Part shown: in pieces, positions 21,501 to 26,820 of the stretch
Position numbering within the stretch: the stretch's first letter is position 1
Layout: each line of letters opens with the position of its first letter
Assembly (NCBI GenBank): GCA_900470155.1
Contig: UBZT01000003.1
Location: 372,001-436,000 of the forward strand
From: Hyphomicrobiales bacterium
GTDB lineage: Bacteria > Pseudomonadota > Alphaproteobacteria > Rhizobiales > Rhizobiaceae
Length of the DNA stretch: 64,000 bases
Direction of reading: 5' to 3'
Translations under genes and position numbers: made by a program
Notes under the pieces: generated by a model
Databases searched by the model: none
What the model saw: only the letters and a program-made list of their open reading frames with translations
Told to the model about the DNA's origin: nothing

Positions 21501-23897
21501 GGATGCCTTGCCAATTTCAAACGTGAGTTCATATGTCTCGTTGGCAACGAGGCCTGAAACGGACTGGCTGATCTGCAGGTTACCCGGAGACGCTTCCATG
21601 TCGACCATGGGGTTGTTGCCGGGACTGTCGGCACCACGATACCCGTCGCCGACCTTTTCCAACTGGATCTGAGAAGCGCCACCGACAGGTGAAGCACCGA
21701 CTGACCATGCCCCAGCTGCCGTGCCAGTGACAACGCCGCTGCCGCTCCCCCATTCGTTGTTGTTGGACGTGAAGCCGTCAAGGAAGAGACCGTTGCCGAC
21801 GGATTGCGGTGCAGATACCTCGAGGACCGGGCCGTCGTCATCGACATCGACCTCAAGCGCGCCATCGACGCTGTCGCCGTCACCGTCCGTCACCGTGTAC
21901 TGGAACGAGAAGGCGACATTGTTTTCTGCGGCGCCGTCAGCGTGCCGGATGGCATTCAGCTGGGTGAGGGTGTAGCTGCCGCTGGTCGTGTCGGAAAGGG
22001 ACAATTCCAGCACATCCACCGGTTCGCCGGACTGGATCTGTGTGACGACAATGGTCAGACCGTCGTCGCTGAGGCTGTAGAAGAATGCGCCTTCGCCGGC
22101 TTCAAGATCAGGAGCGCCAAAGGTTGCCCCGGCAACCCCGGTCAGGACGATTGAGCCGGCGCCGTCTGCGCCATAGCTGTGGGTGAGGACGCCTTCAACC
22201 TGCGGCGCACCCGCGGTTTCCTGATCGTCGCCGATGGCGTTGTCACCATTGCCACCGTCCAGTGCATCGTCATCCAGCTGGATCAGGCTGGATTCACCGA
22301 TCTCCGGCGTATCGTCGTCGACATCGATGCTGAACGATCCGATGGCGGTGTCGCCGTCGCCGTCCGTGACAACATATCTCAGATCGAAAACGAGATTGTC
22401 TTCGAATGCCGTCTGGATGCCTTCCTTGGCGAGCGCAAGAAGCTCGAATTGTGGACCGTCATCCTCGCCGGATTCCTCGACATCGCTGCCTGTCGACGGA
22501 TGATCGATCGGATTGAGCTGGCGCACGACATACGCGCCGCTCGTGCTGTCTTGCAGCGCGACTTCGAGAACAGGCACATCACCCTGCAGGATCGTCAGGA
22601 CAAGACCGTTCGCCGAAACGATTGCGGTAAAGCCCGCAGGCAGCGCAATGCCATCAGCGGTCAGGAGGAGCGAACCCGCGCCATCGGCGCCGTAATTGTG
22701 AGCAAGGATGCCAGATGCATTGGCGGAATCCACGTCATCGCCATCGCCCCCAGGATTGCCCGCGAATGAAACGCTGACGAGCTGGCTGCGCAGCAGCACA
22801 GGCTCATCGCTGCCTTCACCCTCCGTTTGTTCGGATTGGATGGCGTCGTCGTCAAGCTGAACAAGAGTGTTGCTGCCGACCTCAGGACTGTCGTCCTCGA
22901 TGCGAACGGTCATGACCGCGGTGTCGGTGCCGTTGTCGACATCGGTGACCGTTACAGGGATCTGCAGGTCTATGCTGTCTTCCTGGGTCGTATCAGGATG
23001 GTCGATCGGTCCGAGCAATGTAATGGTGTAGGTGCTGCCGGTGATTTCGGCGCGGATGATTACCGGACCGTCCTCGCCCGCCCGGCCTTCAAGAACGCCG
23101 TTTGCGTCAAACGACCAGACGATGGGCGTGCCGCCCGAGCTCAGGGCCGCGGTCGGCAGCCCAAACGTGTAGGTCAGGGTCGTGTTTTCGAAGTCGGTTC
23201 CGGCAAACGTGCCGGTGATAGTCGAGGAATCCAAGCCGTCGTCGGCCTCCTTGAGGCCTGTCGACAGGTCTTCCTCGGAAATTCCGCCAGCAAGGAAATC
23301 ATCGAGTTCCGGGTCGACATTGCCGGCATCGTCAAGCGTTTCGAGTGTCGGTGCCTCAAAGCCGAAGTCCGTGTCGCCGAGCAGGTCGATAACCGGACCA
23401 GCATCGCCGATATTTCCGTCGCCGTCGGTCAGGTCACCGCCGGAGCTGCCGGCACTGACGACGCTGACGGTCCCGTCGGGACCTGCGGCGACATTGATGC
23501 CATTGGCCTGGAGTGCTGCGATCAGAACCTGGGAGGGGACCTCAACCTGGCCGATCAGGAATGTAGGAACATTGAGAGAGCCACCCTCGATGATGATGCG
23601 CGTGCCATCCGGCTGGACGAGGACCAGATTGTCGCCTTCGACAATGATGTTCTCGATCGAAGCGCCCTCTGGCAGGACCGCCCGGTTGTTGGCTGCCACT
23701 TGGATGACGGTGGCGCCGATGGTTTCAGCGGAGGGCGCCGGCTGCTGGATATCCTGGCCTGTGGCAGGATCGACAAAGACGGGATCATTGGTTGCCTGAG
23801 CAACTTCAATGGCTGTTACTGTCGTTGGCTGCTGTTCAGCGCCAAACTCGATAACATCATTCTGGGCTTCCGAAAAATTAACGTCGCGCTCGACCAT
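6567..23897 (-). CDS. Giant type I-secreted repeat adhesin (T1SS-143/VCBS type, 5,776 aa)
   Basis: This is a very large surface or biofilm adhesin in one uninterrupted frame. Residues 1-140 resemble the retention module of LapA-like adhesins (VLPEGASIENIIVEGDNLVL), with an AAG at 137-139 that could be a LapG-type cleavage site (weak). Nineteen D-D-x-P module junctions run from about residue 335 to 4692. They include three jelly-roll, carbohydrate-binding-like domains (near 690, 2110 and 3815). A von Willebrand A domain follows (about 4708-4895) with an intact MIDAS: DFSGS, TDFTD, SDGNP. Then come a VCBS repeat, a cadherin-like unit and three repeats of about 138 residues. The C-terminus has a short RTX-like stretch (GGNDILIGNTG, GGSGADVF) and a type I secretion target region. 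There is no T1SS ABC/MFP gene in the window. The codons show strong third-position GC, which creates long antisense open frames. Confidence 0.93.
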   Translation of the reverse strand: MVERDVNFSEAQNDVIEFGAEQQPTTVTAIEVAQATNDPVFVDPATGQDIQQPAPSAETIGATVIQVAANNRAVLPEGASIENIIVEGDNLVLVQPDGTRIIIEGGSLNVPTFLIGQVEVPSQVLIAALQANGINVAAGPDGTVSVVSAGSSGGDLTDGDGNIGDAGPVIDLLGDTDFGFEAPTLETLDDAGNVDPELDDFLAGGISEEDLSTGLKEADDGLDSSTITGTFAGTDFENTTLTYTFGLPTAALSSGGTPIVWSFDANGVLEGRAGEDGPVIIRAEITGSTYTITLLGPIDHPDTTQEDSIDLQIPVTVTDVDNGTDTAVMTVRIEDDSPEVGSNTLVQLDDDAIQSEQTEGEGSDEPVLLRSQLVSVSFAGNPGGDGDDVDSANASGILAHNYGADGAGSLLLTADGIALPAGFTAIVSANGLVLTILQGDVPVLEVALQDSTSGAYVVRQLNPIDHPSTGSDVEESGEDDGPQFELLALAKEGIQTAFEDNLVFDLRYVVTDGDGDTAIGSFSIDVDDDTPEIGESSLIQLDDDALDGGNGDNAIGDDQETAGAPQVEGVLTHSYGADGAGSIVLTGVAGATFGAPDLEAGEGAFFYSLSDDGLTIVVTQIQSGEPVDVLELSLSDTTSGSYTLTQLNAIRHADGAAENNVAFSFQYTVTDGDGDSVDGALEVDVDDDGPVLEVSAPQSVGNGLFLDGFTSNNNEWGSGSGVVTGTAAGAWSVGASPVGGASQIQLEKVGDGYRGADSPGNNPMVDMEASPGNLQISQSVSGLVANETYELTFEIGKASDASEGSAKLEVFWNGVSVGVFDPSSVALQTISIVVTAANGGNTVTFREIGAAGDNTGTYLSNISLSDAIIIDETAGIDAGSDELTGVQSLFSGVNAGIDADMPEAQFAQGTGSVVTVNVAFGADGAAAGGGLAYAFTLSADGVDSGLKTTDGQNIYLYKNADGLVIGVFDADNNGVSSSDPVAFALHIDGSGIVTVAQYVSLFNPDASTADDAVHLASGILSATVTATDADNDSVTKSADISGRIRFEDDGPIVTLNVGDDTAITLTTQDAETIGALSDTAVSTANFGSVFSSAIAYGADGMASSSTSYVLSLTGADGLDSGLDSKGLQVNLFEINGVIYGSTSSSEAEAISTAVFSLTVDGDGIVTLTQFQSIDHGLPGSGSSYDEQLASLANNLVSLTATVSATDKDGDTDVKSATIDLGGNIRFADDGPRLIGTKISTIINEDDIDTSWSDGSSPHGANQADPDSDGDNSHTEVVSGPDDPAIVTGSLATLVQGADTPFTYGFTANALTYLQGLGLSTNEMVNGQNIALALTYTQSTSGNWVIIKGIEPDAPGNGSTNSSNIVFELRIDSTTGAYEFRLFDELYHETPESGADENTALVSGNGTIDAIVFGDIIKVTDSDGDSVTLGDSFEIQVIDDVPVAKLETRSGEFVTIDESTGNQADDTASLSLPSEVRNLFRALELSNATGDDPHSDSVSALSGKPVIGYAYSEDHIVTNQGSGVGADAPADAYELTLEVIDGTPSGLSTTEGAAILLYKAGDLVVGRVGGPNGAVAFAIAIDQNGHAAIAQYLSIKHDDAGDFNESNDNGSGSNDAAPDNDPNPVQQTIASGAIKAVLTITDSDGDTVRSEPVDISHQIRFLDDGPSVSVDNVWNADLSTVVLDETTPGGNPNDNTGTSAWTATTDINAAQAIGIQSTAATGPGNGTSIAELFSVSVSQGADGAVVTKAFSFDLRDAGGNLVSNGSSVGVETTLRVSDVLGSAFDNLSAVGQTIWLYKVSDTLIIGRIGVGTADTSDDFIALKIELTGSTSDPKFVVSQYLPISHSNSNDDDESASLNLRDNDASLSVKLTVTATDGDGDVASDSQTIKLIDRYETVVTIQDDAPTVDVTANANAAALLLAELDETQGADRYNGAEVEDASGNANTDDAGPGIAQVTTSLVGGLASLFTVSGSYGTDGPGTTTGTLSFVTSGWSNNGYATNLQATDGGNIRLFVSGSTITGRDMQNNTVFKIEIIGSGASAQLQTTLYEAIKHSDGNLFDAETILKVTGNVTIGLKYEVERTDADGDDKDDSATITLINANTSIVSFDDDGPKLDVSAPQAVSNGLFFDGFTPNNNEWGAGSGVVVGTTAGAWTVAASAVGGASQIQLEKVGDGYRGADSPTNNAMVDLEASPGNLQITQAVTGLTSGETYELTFEIGKAGDGSAGTAKLEVLWNGVSVGTFDPQSGLMQTISVVVTAAGGSNTVTFREIGTTGDNTGTYLSNISLSDAIIIDETAGSDGGSDEVIGVQSLFNDVNAGIDPDMTAQYAQGSSSIVNVNVDFGADGAAIGGGLAYALTLSANGVASGLKTTEGKDIYLFKDASGRIVGVYDDNGNGVQSTDKAAFAVHINGSGVVTIAQYVSLYNPNPNNADDAVHLNPGILSASVTATDGDGDNITKSADISGRVRFEDDGPIVTLTIASEATVLLTTQDAQTIGNLSDTSVSIADFGSAFVSTVNLGSDGGTSVKTFVLSLKVADGTDSGLDSNGKQINLFEINGIIYGSTTSVESEAIAKAVFSLSVNGSGQITLTQMETIDHEQPGSSSGFDTQFATLANNLVSLTATVTATDKDGDTDSKTLSIDLGGNVRFADDGPSLTGSTISVKVNEDDIDTNWSEGTSPHGQYYYDPENDGDNSYTENAGGAIVKGSLAGLVNSGADDVATFHFTSNAIAYLQALNLTSNQPVNGQPSALPLTYVQTSANGWLIITASEADAATPGNSANPVFEIRINTASGAYEFRLFDELYHKAPASGADENTQLRSGETVIEAIRFGDIIEARDSDGDTVNLGSSFEIKIIDDVPQAVLRIDSGEYVIHDETAAIQTAGGANDKLGSELSAEVRQLFASIENTNPRVTGDDPHASGTSSISNAPVIGYAYSADNIVSTSGSDVGADASAAVFKLSLTIVEGALSGLKTTEGTDIRLYTIGDVVVGRVGGATGAVAFAIVVDQNGHLALAQYLSIKHDDRGDNNESNDNGYGSGDASPNDSPNPQQETLLANSVKVTLTITDSDGDTDTATVDVSQQIRFLDDGPSVTVNDVDNVSLSLIRLDETTPGGLPDDNTPNTEWVATTNLAQAVAIGSMATPTVAAGTSVSELFAVDASTGVDGGTITSAFSFVLKGSNGQTLSSGSSTGVETNLKVANTVGSPWYNANGPADPGQTIWLYKISDTVLIGKIGHDTNTTSDDYIVLKIELTGSASTTQFVVTQYLPIAHPDGSNPDDARELMLADDDAGLSINLTVTATDGDGDTASDSETIEIIDHNSTVVTFEDDGPQITVTANANAAASLSTELDETVGADRYNGGEIEAGSNSNTDDASGVLAQVTTSVTGGLASLFNVTSDYGTDGAGSVSGAFSFSAIGGSGPFATNLTATNGGAITLSFESGALVGRDAANGLVFKIEIVGTGATAQLKTTLYEAINHGSDSNQFDAATVLRLATQGVSIGLTYTSTIKDADADSHTSSATVTLIDTSTSQFAFDDDGPIATNDLAQIAIEAGTQIGGNVLTNDQQGSDGGTLTSVTIGDQAYAIAASGTTPVNTAYGTYSFKSDGSWTFQAASNLSNAQAVDGSFTYTLTDGDGDTAIAVQSISIEDGAVPTTSNGANNPLALTVDEEGLGTAGATGTASATDVETSAGTVGFTAGSDNLVSYAFGPTAGITVEVDGVSGNDIVWAANGATQLIGSINGAQAIIVTLTAPASVIAAGTSGTASVNVELTDNFPHANASGENNVTLTGITVVATDTDGDTATASVTVTVVDDVPSTIGSDAQGAELIVNGGFEINPGVTAGNFTTTTGVTGWSSANSVPFELQNGNVGGLAAHSGDIKVELDSDPNTGNSNATIQQTVSGLEAGKTYELTFWYSERPDGNNTSGVKVYFDGNPVYQIDPQSAEPGWQKITISVTATGSSAVLAFEGTGTSDTLGAFIDDVSLKAAIIDDEALFGGIPGGQGDAAGAVTSVSGKIAITAGADGLKSVAVTGVTAKDETGASQALQALYQGKAYAVTSTWTANGQGGAYVGTIATDTGPKTVYTLTMASNGSYTMVLVLPLVHALINDPSTATAETSYEDNLTLSFGYDVTDNDGDVASAAIVIQVDDDSPTIIDSAALSIAEDASLFSGNVIQLNELGADGGSLTSVTVGDGNGTQTVAIPTDGSAATVVTSFGTYTFKADGSWTLDPSAQVNNAAAAATSFSYTLTDGDGDQATGTQQISITDGANPTGLGNAITFLQVDDSGLTSNATTSDSETITFGAGSDAFVSAAFSTDLSQLSNALTWNRVSDTEITGKIGGILIATLTLVATDLAAQNKVEVKLTLSDNYPLHPTQGDDLAQFGKINVIATDTDGDTASAVISAEVSDDTPSLNFATGLNEINEGATINGSYNFHPGADGVNQLEVIFDGVSKFINLADVATNGSVEFTTSSGTLTVNENKTWSFTASAVSTDTPVSIKLKAVDGDNDTQETTYNFTIKNVSAPLVLSGAVTGTVEEEHGLAGGRDDTVSLAGGDLDTSGDLNLTSNVSTGSYGDLVIGGKDGAISYAFELPADKAVFTSANQPLTSDDKPVYFAIEGGNLIGYVNSDGGNSPYGAGDTKIFTMTLDPSTGDYVFTLNAPIDHPINSTEDALTIKLDGLVRVTDAGGPIADTAVGLDASITVIDDVPVAGNDTANVIAVPPANYNVAFLLDFSGSIDNPELTQMLNGVKAAAQQLFNSTTGDVKIELVAFGDNAVAFEASSYNQLVSTLDGWYNSRPIISSETDFTDAIAKLLTVYSALPGYSNQVFFLSDGNPTTNEGSGNNVLTSTVANSWNTFVDTNNVKVTAIGVGDGISQSSLAQIDVDNNVNVIQLANFSDIVTALVNLVSTPAVTGNVLTGGSAASNDFFGADGGTIAAVSSGTVADPVGAVGATILGTYGSLVLQANGSYAYTLNSTSAAVRGLKGNESDVDVFTYKVEDGDGDVATATITITVQGTNEAPAGIDAAVATDEDTSITLTAAQFGFTDIENDGLSGIFIKALPANGALTLNGSVVALNAFVSAADLAAGKLVFTPAANSSGTGYASIQFAVKDNGGTANGGQDTDQTLNTLTINVTAVNDAPTAVITPTSYAATEQNSINLHGTGLSVSDIDAGTNQITVTLAVGYGKLTIGTGDSGVTVSNNGTAAVTLVGTQAQINNLLQGGGIFGGIFGDAKTVKFIADTDAPPSSTTLTLTVNDGGNSGTGGAKTASDVATINIAAVNDDPTATISPNSYSATEQTALVLHGTGLSVSDPDAGTSDVTVKLSVGSGKLNVTAGDSDVVVTNSGTSIVTLVGSIAEINALLAGGGAKTVTYINDSDTPPASTTLTLSVNDGGSTGSGGAESDTDTATINIAAVNDAPTAAVTPTSYNATEQVALALQGSGLSIGDVDAASDDVTVTLSVGFGKLTVGSGNSGVNVTNNGTMSVTLVGTVAEINALLAGGGSGGSAKTITYLADSDIPPASTGLTMVVNDGANNGSGGALTANDVATINIAPVNDASSHTADYVYTNAASGGNSSIPEWALLFNDDKDSLLDLTQVKNASGFDSISLTGSNILINDNTSEGGSFKYQVGSTDVSVTLYRDSADMDGSNFDDIIIDVLNGNTDLDGNGGNDILIGNTGIDTMTGGSGADVFVIGADSVGVGIHDIITDYDMAEGDVIDLSEILSGLASNTALESSYVKLVQNGGNAELQVDTDGAGATKSFETVAVLNSFNVTNEHVRILFNDHKTADDV
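7270..8520 (-). repeat. Three tandem ~138-residue repeats near the adhesin C-terminus
   Basis: Three successive units share the pattern SYxATEQ, then GTGLSVSDxDAG (with minor variation), GKL, VTLVG, INALLAGGG, PPASTTLTL and VNDGG, and end with ATINIAAVNDAP. They are distinct from the D-D-x-P modules upstream and lie just before the RTX/secretion region. Confidence 0.85.
13307..17566 (-). repeat. Adhesin block duplication, copy 2 (six modules)
   Basis: The second copy (about residues 2111-3530) begins KLDVSAPQAVSNGLFFDGF and ends at FDDDGPIATNDL. It measures 4,260 bp, one codon less than copy 1. Module order is identical, which shows that the whole six-module block, not single modules, was duplicated. 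The copies differ at scattered residues, so the event is not recent, or the copies have been kept similar by recombination. Confidence 0.9.
17567..21830 (-). repeat. Adhesin block duplication, copy 1 (six modules)
   Basis: This block (about residues 690-2110) begins with VLEVSAPQSVGNGLFLDGF and carries six consecutive modules, each closed by a D-D-x-P junction (FEDDGP, FADDGP, IDDVP, FLDDGP, QDDAP, FDDDGP). The same six, in the same order, recur in the next block 4,263 bp away. By eye most residues agree between the copies, in places with long identical stretches such as the region around GASQIQLEKVGDGYRGADSP. Confidence 0.9.
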
Positions 23898-24461
23898 GAT
23901 ACAATCCTCCTACGTTTGAGGCGGAATGAACCACGGAGTAATAATTAACGCAATATTAACTTCATCGGTTAGTGGCTAGTTAATATAAAGGAATATGCTA
24001 AGTCGTATAGTTCTTATTGCTTGGTTAATAGAATAGCATACCAGATTATATCGTAACATATGCAACTTCACAGAGATGATCGATGGACTGCTTATAAAAG
24101 TGCTTGAACTTTGCATTTCAAACGATTGAAATCAACATTTCGAGCCGTTTGAATCGGTTCTTCGCCGTCTGGACGGACCTAATTTGGGTGGATTTGGCCG
24201 ATTTCACGTGTAGATGGCAAAAGGCTACCGGATGAAAGGCAAAAGGTATTCGAAGCAATACCGATTGTGCGGCAACAGACGTCATCCTATTCTTATGGAG
24301 TAGTTTGAATTACTTCAAAAGGGGTAGAGGCGGGGTCGTCGACCAGGTTGCGATCCGGCGCTCAGGTGGAACTCGCCGCAAGTCTGACCGCGGCTGCCCA
24401 TGTACTGTGACTGCAAATCCAGCCAATGGCAGATGGGCGGCGCGACCGCCCTGTCGCCCGA
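23898..24461. promoter_or_regulatory. Long AT-rich upstream region of the adhesin gene
   Basis: This 564-bp non-coding stretch separates the adhesin start from the 3' end of the thioesterase gene. The half nearest the adhesin is markedly AT-rich and carries the CtrA-type box at 23945-23960. Further out, at 24115-24153, lie two nested inverted repeats (ATTTCA-N6-TGAAAT and TTCAAACG-N21-CGTTTGAA). No gene is supported in the remainder. Confidence 0.6.
23945..23960. promoter_or_regulatory. CtrA-type box upstream of the adhesin
   Basis: TTAA-CGCAATA-TTAAC is an exact match to the alphaproteobacterial CtrA consensus TTAA-N7-TTAAC. It lies 47-62 bp before the adhesin start codon, a position overlapping the likely promoter. 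Whether CtrA activates or represses here cannot be told from the sequence. Confidence 0.65.
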
Positions 24462-24980
24462 TCATGCCTCGCCTTGGTCCGTGTTCTCATCAGCGAGCGC
24501 GCTGGCTTGCTTGAACCGCGCCTCAAATTCTAACCTTAGGCTGCGGCGGATCTCAGCTGCCCTCTGGCGCCGCTTACGGGCAGGGGTCTTCGCTTCATAG
24601 GGCGGAACGGCAATGGGTCGGCCGCCGGCATCGACGGCGACCATGGTGAAATAGCAGGAATTTGTGTGGCGCCGTTCGCCGCTGCGAATGTCCTCTGCCT
24701 CGACCCGGATGCCGATTTCCATCGATGTCCGGCCGGCATGATTGATTGAGGCCCGGAAGGTGACGAGTTCGCCGACATGGATTGGCTGGCGAAACACCAC
24801 CTGGTCGACGGAAAGGGTGACTGCATATTGCTGCGAGTAACGCGAAGCGCAGGAATAGGCGACCCGGTCGAGCAGATTGAGCAAGGCGCCGCCATGTACC
24901 TTGCCGGAAAAATTGGCCATGTCCGGCGTCATCAGCACCACCATTTCAAGCTGGCTTGTATCGTGGCCTCGTTCCATCAT
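24462..24980 (-). CDS. Hotdog-fold acyl-CoA thioesterase (YciA/ACOT type)
   Basis: A 172-residue single hotdog domain with the family motif NFSGKVHGGALLNLLDRVAY near residue 25, including the catalytic-type Asp in LLDR. The central region TLSVDQVVFRQPIHVGELV is typical of YciA/BFIT/ACOT thioesterases, which hydrolyse acyl-CoA to free acid and CoA in the cytoplasm. The last 45 residues form a charged Arg/Lys-rich tail beyond the fold. There are two adjacent ATG codons at the start and either could be used. No pathway partner is adjacent, so the acyl substrate is unknown. Confidence 0.87.
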   Translation of the reverse strand: MMERGHDTSQLEMVVLMTPDMANFSGKVHGGALLNLLDRVAYSCASRYSQQYAVTLSVDQVVFRQPIHVGELVTFRASINHAGRTSMEIGIRVEAEDIRSGERRHTNSCYFTMVAVDAGGRPIAVPPYEAKTPARKRRQRAAEIRRSLRLEFEARFKQASALADENTDQGEA

Positions 24981-25119
24981 GGGTGCTGCTGTCCTTCTGC
25001 GTTGGCGAACTGTCGAAAGGGATTATGGTCTGCAATCCATGTCGTGAAACTAGGAGAGTTTGCCCGGCGAGGGAAGCTGACATCTTTGCGCCAGCTGCCA
25101 GCAAGCCCAATGTCCCGGT

Positions 25120-25133
25120 TTGCGCTATGTCAA
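25120..25133. promoter_or_regulatory. FNR/NnrR-like box upstream of pseudoazurin
   Basis: TTGCG-CTAT-GTCAA follows the TTG-N8-CAA layout of FNR/NnrR sites; the left half matches the NnrR-type TTGCG. It lies 77-90 bp before the pseudoazurin start, which would suit a class II activator site. One half is imperfect. Confidence 0.45.
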
Positions 25134-25209
25134 AGAAGCGCGTCGCGAAGGCGCGTAATCCCATCACCCGCGGATCAAACGGGATCTGCTCGACGGAGAT
25201 GGAATAGAC

Positions 25210-25656
25210 ATGTTGAATATGCTGAAGCATTTTGTCGCCACTAGCCTTTTTATGGCTGCCCTGACGGCTTCCGCAGGTGCTGCGGATTTTGAGATCCATA
25301 TGCTGAACAAGGGCGCCGATGGCCAGGCCATGGTCTTTGAACCCGCGGGCCTGAAGGTGGCCGCCGGTGATACCGTGACATTCATCCCGACGGACAAGGG
25401 GCACAATGCCGAGAGCATCAAGGGCATGAGCCCGGACGGCGCGACCGAGTTCAAAGGCAAGGTCAACGAAACCATCAAGATCACCTTCGACGTGCCGGGC
25501 GTTTATGGGATCAAATGCGCGCCCCATGTCGGGATGGGCATGGTTGCTGCCATCGTCGTTGACGATCCGGCCGCCAATCTCGAAGCCTTCCAGGCGGCGA
25601 AACTGCCGAAAAAGGCACATGAGCGCATGGAAGCGGCGCTTGCCATCGCCCGATAG
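25210..25656 (+). CDS. paz: Pseudoazurin (periplasmic type 1 blue copper protein)
   Basis: The 148-residue precursor has a signal peptide of about 24 residues ending in SAGA|AD and a cupredoxin domain. The copper ligands are visible: His in KGHN and the C-terminal set Cys-x-x-His-x-x-x-x-Met in [12 protein letters not shown]. Pseudoazurin carries electrons from the bc1 complex to periplasmic enzymes, classically copper nitrite reductase, nitrous oxide reductase or peroxidase. None of these is in the window. A GGAGATGGA site precedes the start, and an FNR/NnrR-like box upstream suggests induction at low oxygen or by nitrogen oxides. Confidence 0.93.
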   Translation: MLNMLKHFVATSLFMAALTASAGAADFEIHMLNKGADGQAMVFEPAGLKVAAGDTVTFIPTDKGHNAESIKGMSPDGATEFKGKVNETIKITFDVPGVYGIKCAPHVGMGMVAAIVVDDPAANLEAFQAAKLPKKAHERMEAALAIAR

Positions 25657-25687
25657 TCAAAGCCTGGTCTGAAAACCTCTGATTAAA

Positions 25688-25714
25688 CCCGGAGCCGGCG
25701 ATGCCGGTGCCGGG
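25688..25714 (+). terminator. Imperfect GC-rich hairpin after pseudoazurin
   Basis: CCCGGAGCCGGC and GCCGGTGCCGGG can pair over twelve positions with two mismatches, about 30 nt after the stop codon. There is no T-run, so intrinsic termination is doubtful. Confidence 0.35.
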
Positions 25715-25912
25715 CGAGCGTTCCGATACCAGCTTATTGCGCACATCAGCGCCGTTTAACGAAAGCACGGAAGGTTCCGAAAGGCATTTATCGGCTTTTA
25801 GGTCGAAAAAGGGGCGGGCGCCTACCTCTATCAGTGGAGCCGCTGGCTTTCAGGATCAATTGCGTCGTCCCGCTTTGGCAGGCAGCTTTAAGTTGGCTGG
25901 AAGGGGCGGGTG

Positions 25913-26587
25913 ATGTCTTTGTATTCGGATAATTTTGCGCAGCGTCATGCAAGGGACTTGTCGGCAAGACATGCCGGCCGGCGTGGTCTCAAGCGCGCCT
26001 TCGACATTGTCCTTTCGCTCGTGGCGCTGGTCTTCCTGTCTCCTGCATTGCTCTTGATCGCAGTCGCTCTGCTGGTCGTCGACGGACGTGGCATCATTTT
26101 CCGCCACAAGCGGATCGGGCGCGACGGTCGTCCTTTCTATTGCCTGAAGTTTCGCACCATGCGCAAAGACGCCGACAAGGTGCTGAACCAATTGCTCGCC
26201 AGCGATCCGGCGCGCCTGCAGGAATGGCGGGAAACACAGAAGCTGAAAAGCGACCCGCGCGTTCACTGGCTGGGTAAATACCTGCGCATCACAAGTCTCG
26301 ACGAGCTTCCGCAGCTTGTGAACATATTGAAGGGCGAGATGAGCATCGTCGGCCCGCGGCCGATTCTGGCCGAGGAGCTCGAGCATTATGGCCAGCATGT
26401 GCATTGCTATTTGACGATGACGCCTGGACTGACGGGGCTGTGGCAGGTCTCACGCCGTACGGACACGTCCTACGAGCAAAGGGTGCAATTCGATGTCGAA
26501 TACTACAACAATTGGTCTCTACGCACCGACCTCGTCATCATCATCAAGACAGTTGGCGTCGTGCTGTTTGCCCAGAACGAACGCTGA
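25913..26587 (+). CDS. exoY: ExoY-type undecaprenyl-phosphate sugar phosphotransferase
   Basis: This 224-residue protein starts polysaccharide repeat synthesis by moving a sugar-1-phosphate (galactose in S. meliloti ExoY) from a UDP-sugar to undecaprenyl phosphate at the inner membrane. It has a short basic N-terminus, one hydrophobic segment (about 27-50) and the conserved catalytic part: RIGRDGRPFYCLKFRTM, DELPQLVNILKGEMSIVGPRP and PGLTGLWQVSRR. This is the short ExoY form with no N-terminal multi-membrane region. The ATG at 25913 follows AAGGGGCGGG directly; a GTG in front of it is possible. It heads the plus-strand half of the EPS locus. The sugar substrate is not certain. Confidence 0.92.
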   Translation: MSLYSDNFAQRHARDLSARHAGRRGLKRAFDIVLSLVALVFLSPALLLIAVALLVVDGRGIIFRHKRIGRDGRPFYCLKFRTMRKDADKVLNQLLASDPARLQEWRETQKLKSDPRVHWLGKYLRITSLDELPQLVNILKGEMSIVGPRPILAEELEHYGQHVHCYLTMTPGLTGLWQVSRRTDTSYEQRVQFDVEYYNNWSLRTDLVIIIKTVGVVLFAQNER

Positions 26588-26593
26588 AACAGT

Positions 26594-26686
26594 TCATGCA
26601 AGCCAGCAGGCGATGGCGACCCAGACACTCAGGCAGAACAGAATGACGAGCCATCGAATTTGGAATTTCAAAGCTATCTCGCTCAT
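26594..26686 (-). CDS. Possible 30-residue single-pass membrane microprotein
   Basis: This small frame encodes a short polar start (MSEIALKFQIR) followed by one hydrophobic helix ending CWLA. GAGAGG lies about 8 nt before its ATG, and it is convergent with exoY, the stop codons being 6 nt apart. Small membrane proteins next to exoY are known to curb EPS synthesis in rhizobia (ExoX), but this one is far shorter and shows no clear similarity to ExoX. It may also be chance. Confidence 0.3.
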   Translation of the reverse strand: MSEIALKFQIRWLVILFCLSVWVAIACWLA

Positions 26687-26820
26687 GGATAGGCCTCTCA
26701 TCGGCCGCACCGCTTCAAAAAACGCTGAACCTGACGTTGAAACTGGGCGGTTTTGTTTGCAGTTCGATTTCGGTGTCATGAATCTATCGATGAAAGGTCA
26801 ACAAAGGTTGAAGTCATTCT

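Noticed and set aside
13307..21830. Reading the 4.26-kb duplication as a mobile element or CRISPR-like array
   Set aside because: The repeat is in-frame coding sequence of adhesin modules with no transposase, terminal repeats or spacers.
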